Origin: an uncultured Spirochaetales bacterium
Lineage (GTDB): Bacteria > Spirochaetota > Spirochaetia > Sphaerochaetales > Sphaerochaetaceae
Assembly (NCBI GenBank): GCA_949285905.1
Contig: CASDZV010000048.1
Coordinates: 1-64,000, forward strand
DNA: 64,000 nt
Direction of reading: 5' to 3'
Shown: in pieces, positions 63,194 through 64,000 of the stretch
How positions within the stretch are numbered: the first letter of the stretch is position 1
Layout of the letters: each line of letters opens with the position of its first letter
The notes under the pieces: model-generated
Told to the model about the DNA's origin: nothing
The model's input: the letters and a program-made list of their open reading frames with translations, nothing else
Database searches by the model: none
Translations under genes and position numbers: made by a program

Positions 63194-64000
63194 ATGAAGA
63201 AGCTGGATCTTTCAGGAAAGTGGTACTGGCAGAAAAAGGGGGAGTCGGAGTTTCATGATGCTCTGGTTCCCGGTTCTGTTTATAATGACATGCTTCAGAA
63301 TGGTATGATTTCAAACCCATTCTGGCGGACGGATGAATATTCTGCCCGTGAGCTGATGATGGATGATTATCTCTACACGCGGACGTTCATTGTCACTTCG
63401 GATGACCTGGAACATGACAGGCTGTTTCTCGTCGCGGAGGGGCTTGATACATTAGCAGAAATTACAATAAACGGTACTTCTGTTGCCTCTACAGATGATA
63501 TGCATCGCACGTACCGCTTTGATGTTAAGCACTTCCTTCATGAAGGAGAGAATACAATATCTGTTCTCTTCCTCTCATCGCTCCGATACATCCGTGAGAT
63601 GGATGAGAAGAGTGATATCTTCTATGCTTCAACTGGCTGTATCAAAGGCAATGCATATCTGAGGAAAGCCCATTACATGTTTGGCTGGGACTGGGGACCG
63701 CAGCTGCCTGATGCAGGCATATTCCGCCCGATTTATATTGAGGAGTGCGATGAGGCACGTATAAGCGATGTAGATATCCATCAGAAGCATGGAAACGGAA
63801 AGGTCACGCTTCTGGTCAGAACTGAAGCTGAGAGCTTCTCTTCATCTGTCCCTGATGTCCAGATTGTTGTCACATGCCCTGACAGTTCCATGCTGAAGGC
63901 ATCTGGCAAAGCAGGGGAGACGGTATCAATTGAAATTGAATCGCCTGAGCTCTGGTGGCCTAATAATCTCGGTCCGCAGACTCTGTACAGCGTCTCCGTC
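63194..64000 (+). CDS. Beta-mannosidase (GH2), partial, 3' end outside window
   Basis: The first 269 codons of a GH2 beta-mannosidase. Visible: MKKLDLSGKWYWQKKGE, ALVPGSVYNDMLQNGMISNP, FLVAEGLDTLAEITINGTSV, KAHYMFGWDWGPQLPDAGI and ELWWPNNLGPQTLYSV, which match the N-terminal sugar-binding and Ig-like domains of the family. The catalytic acid and nucleophile would lie beyond the edge. No signal peptide, so it is cytoplasmic and cleaves imported manno-oligosaccharides. It is last visible gene of the operon that starts at 60031. The ribosome binding site (GAGAATA) is weak. Compare the degenerate paralogue at 12416-14320. Confidence 0.9.
   Translation, partial: MKKLDLSGKWYWQKKGESEFHDALVPGSVYNDMLQNGMISNPFWRTDEYSARELMMDDYLYTRTFIVTSDDLEHDRLFLVAEGLDTLAEITINGTSVASTDDMHRTYRFDVKHFLHEGENTISVLFLSSLRYIREMDEKSDIFYASTGCIKGNAYLRKAHYMFGWDWGPQLPDAGIFRPIYIEECDEARISDVDIHQKHGNGKVTLLVRTEAESFSSSVPDVQIVVTCPDSSMLKASGKAGETVSIEIESPELWWPNNLGPQTLYSVSV

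Noticed and set aside
1..64000. Insertion sequences, prophage, CRISPR arrays, defence islands
   Set aside because: No transposase, integrase, phage structural gene, Cas gene, restriction-modification gene or regular spaced repeat was found.

Overview
The window reads as a chromosomal segment of a spirochaete, most likely a host-associated member of the Sphaerochaetaceae or a close relative. This is inferred from gene content, not from a database match. Supporting signs are three ABC solute-binding proteins whose mature N-terminus starts GGSxE right after an Ala-type signal peptide, a eukaryote-type hexokinase, an archaeal-type UMP kinase, a long serine hydroxymethyltransferase, and many small Sec-exported proteins. 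I see no insertion sequence, phage, CRISPR array, integrase or rRNA. The only tRNA is tRNA-Arg(CCU).

Layout. 1-2710: edge of an unknown gene, rpsD with its own promoter, leader hairpin and terminator, and two exported proteins. 2721-6239: topA with a DUF6429 protein and a small flavodoxin-like protein. 6253-7454: an exported tyrosine-phosphatase-like protein and tRNA-Arg. 7731-12388: a complete five-gene branched-chain amino acid ABC operon (livJHMGF) ending in a strong terminator. 12416-14320: a glycoside hydrolase family 2 (beta-mannosidase-like) protein that seems to have lost its catalytic core. 14475-16660: a CBS-ACT protein, an Smr-domain protein with repeats, and infA. 16800-17912: an A+T-rich BspA-type leucine-rich-repeat gene. 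18102-25366: glyA and a sugar ABC system whose binding protein and permeases are separated by an opposite-strand 803-residue carbohydrate-active candidate. 25455-32285: hydantoinase, a HAD-cytidine deaminase fusion, a phospholipase-D-like lipoprotein, two probable outer-membrane proteins and a DUF2264 protein, all co-directional. 32368-34554: rpiB and a CBS-type inorganic pyrophosphatase. 34556-40291 (minus strand): a NifX-like protein, exonuclease I, prfA, prmC and relA/spoT, tightly packed.

40369-45013: MFS transporter, small exported protein, hexokinase, pyridoxal kinase and MTA/SAH nucleosidase-like gene, the last three overlapping. 45115-49661: radical SAM activase-like gene, UMP kinase, ssb, a lamin-tail-like lipoprotein and argH. 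49898-53047: prs, an aminotransferase and a lipoprotein gene broken by a C9 tract (possible phase variation). 53139-58994: Gfo/Idh/MocA oxidoreductase, then an operon with a 992-residue protein carrying a very long acidic linker, an inositol-monophosphatase-like enzyme and a HAD-RidA fusion. 59057-64000: a YheO/DauR-type regulator divergent from a mannoside-type operon (binding protein, two permeases, beta-mannosidase cut by the window edge).

How it fits together. The cell appears to live on imported peptides or amino acids and oligosaccharides. Both sugar ABC systems lack a local ATPase and probably share one encoded elsewhere. Beta-mannosidase, hexokinase, RpiB, the DUF2264 protein and the 803-residue protein fit a glycan-degrading, fermentative life. 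The most unusual items are two independent HAD fusions (to cytidine deaminase and to RidA), each with an internal Shine-Dalgarno and ATG at the domain junction; the catalytically empty GH2 protein; the C9 switch-like lipoprotein; the acidic 992-residue protein; and an exported phosphatase with an N-terminal region resembling the C-terminal domain of SAM hydroxide adenosyltransferases.
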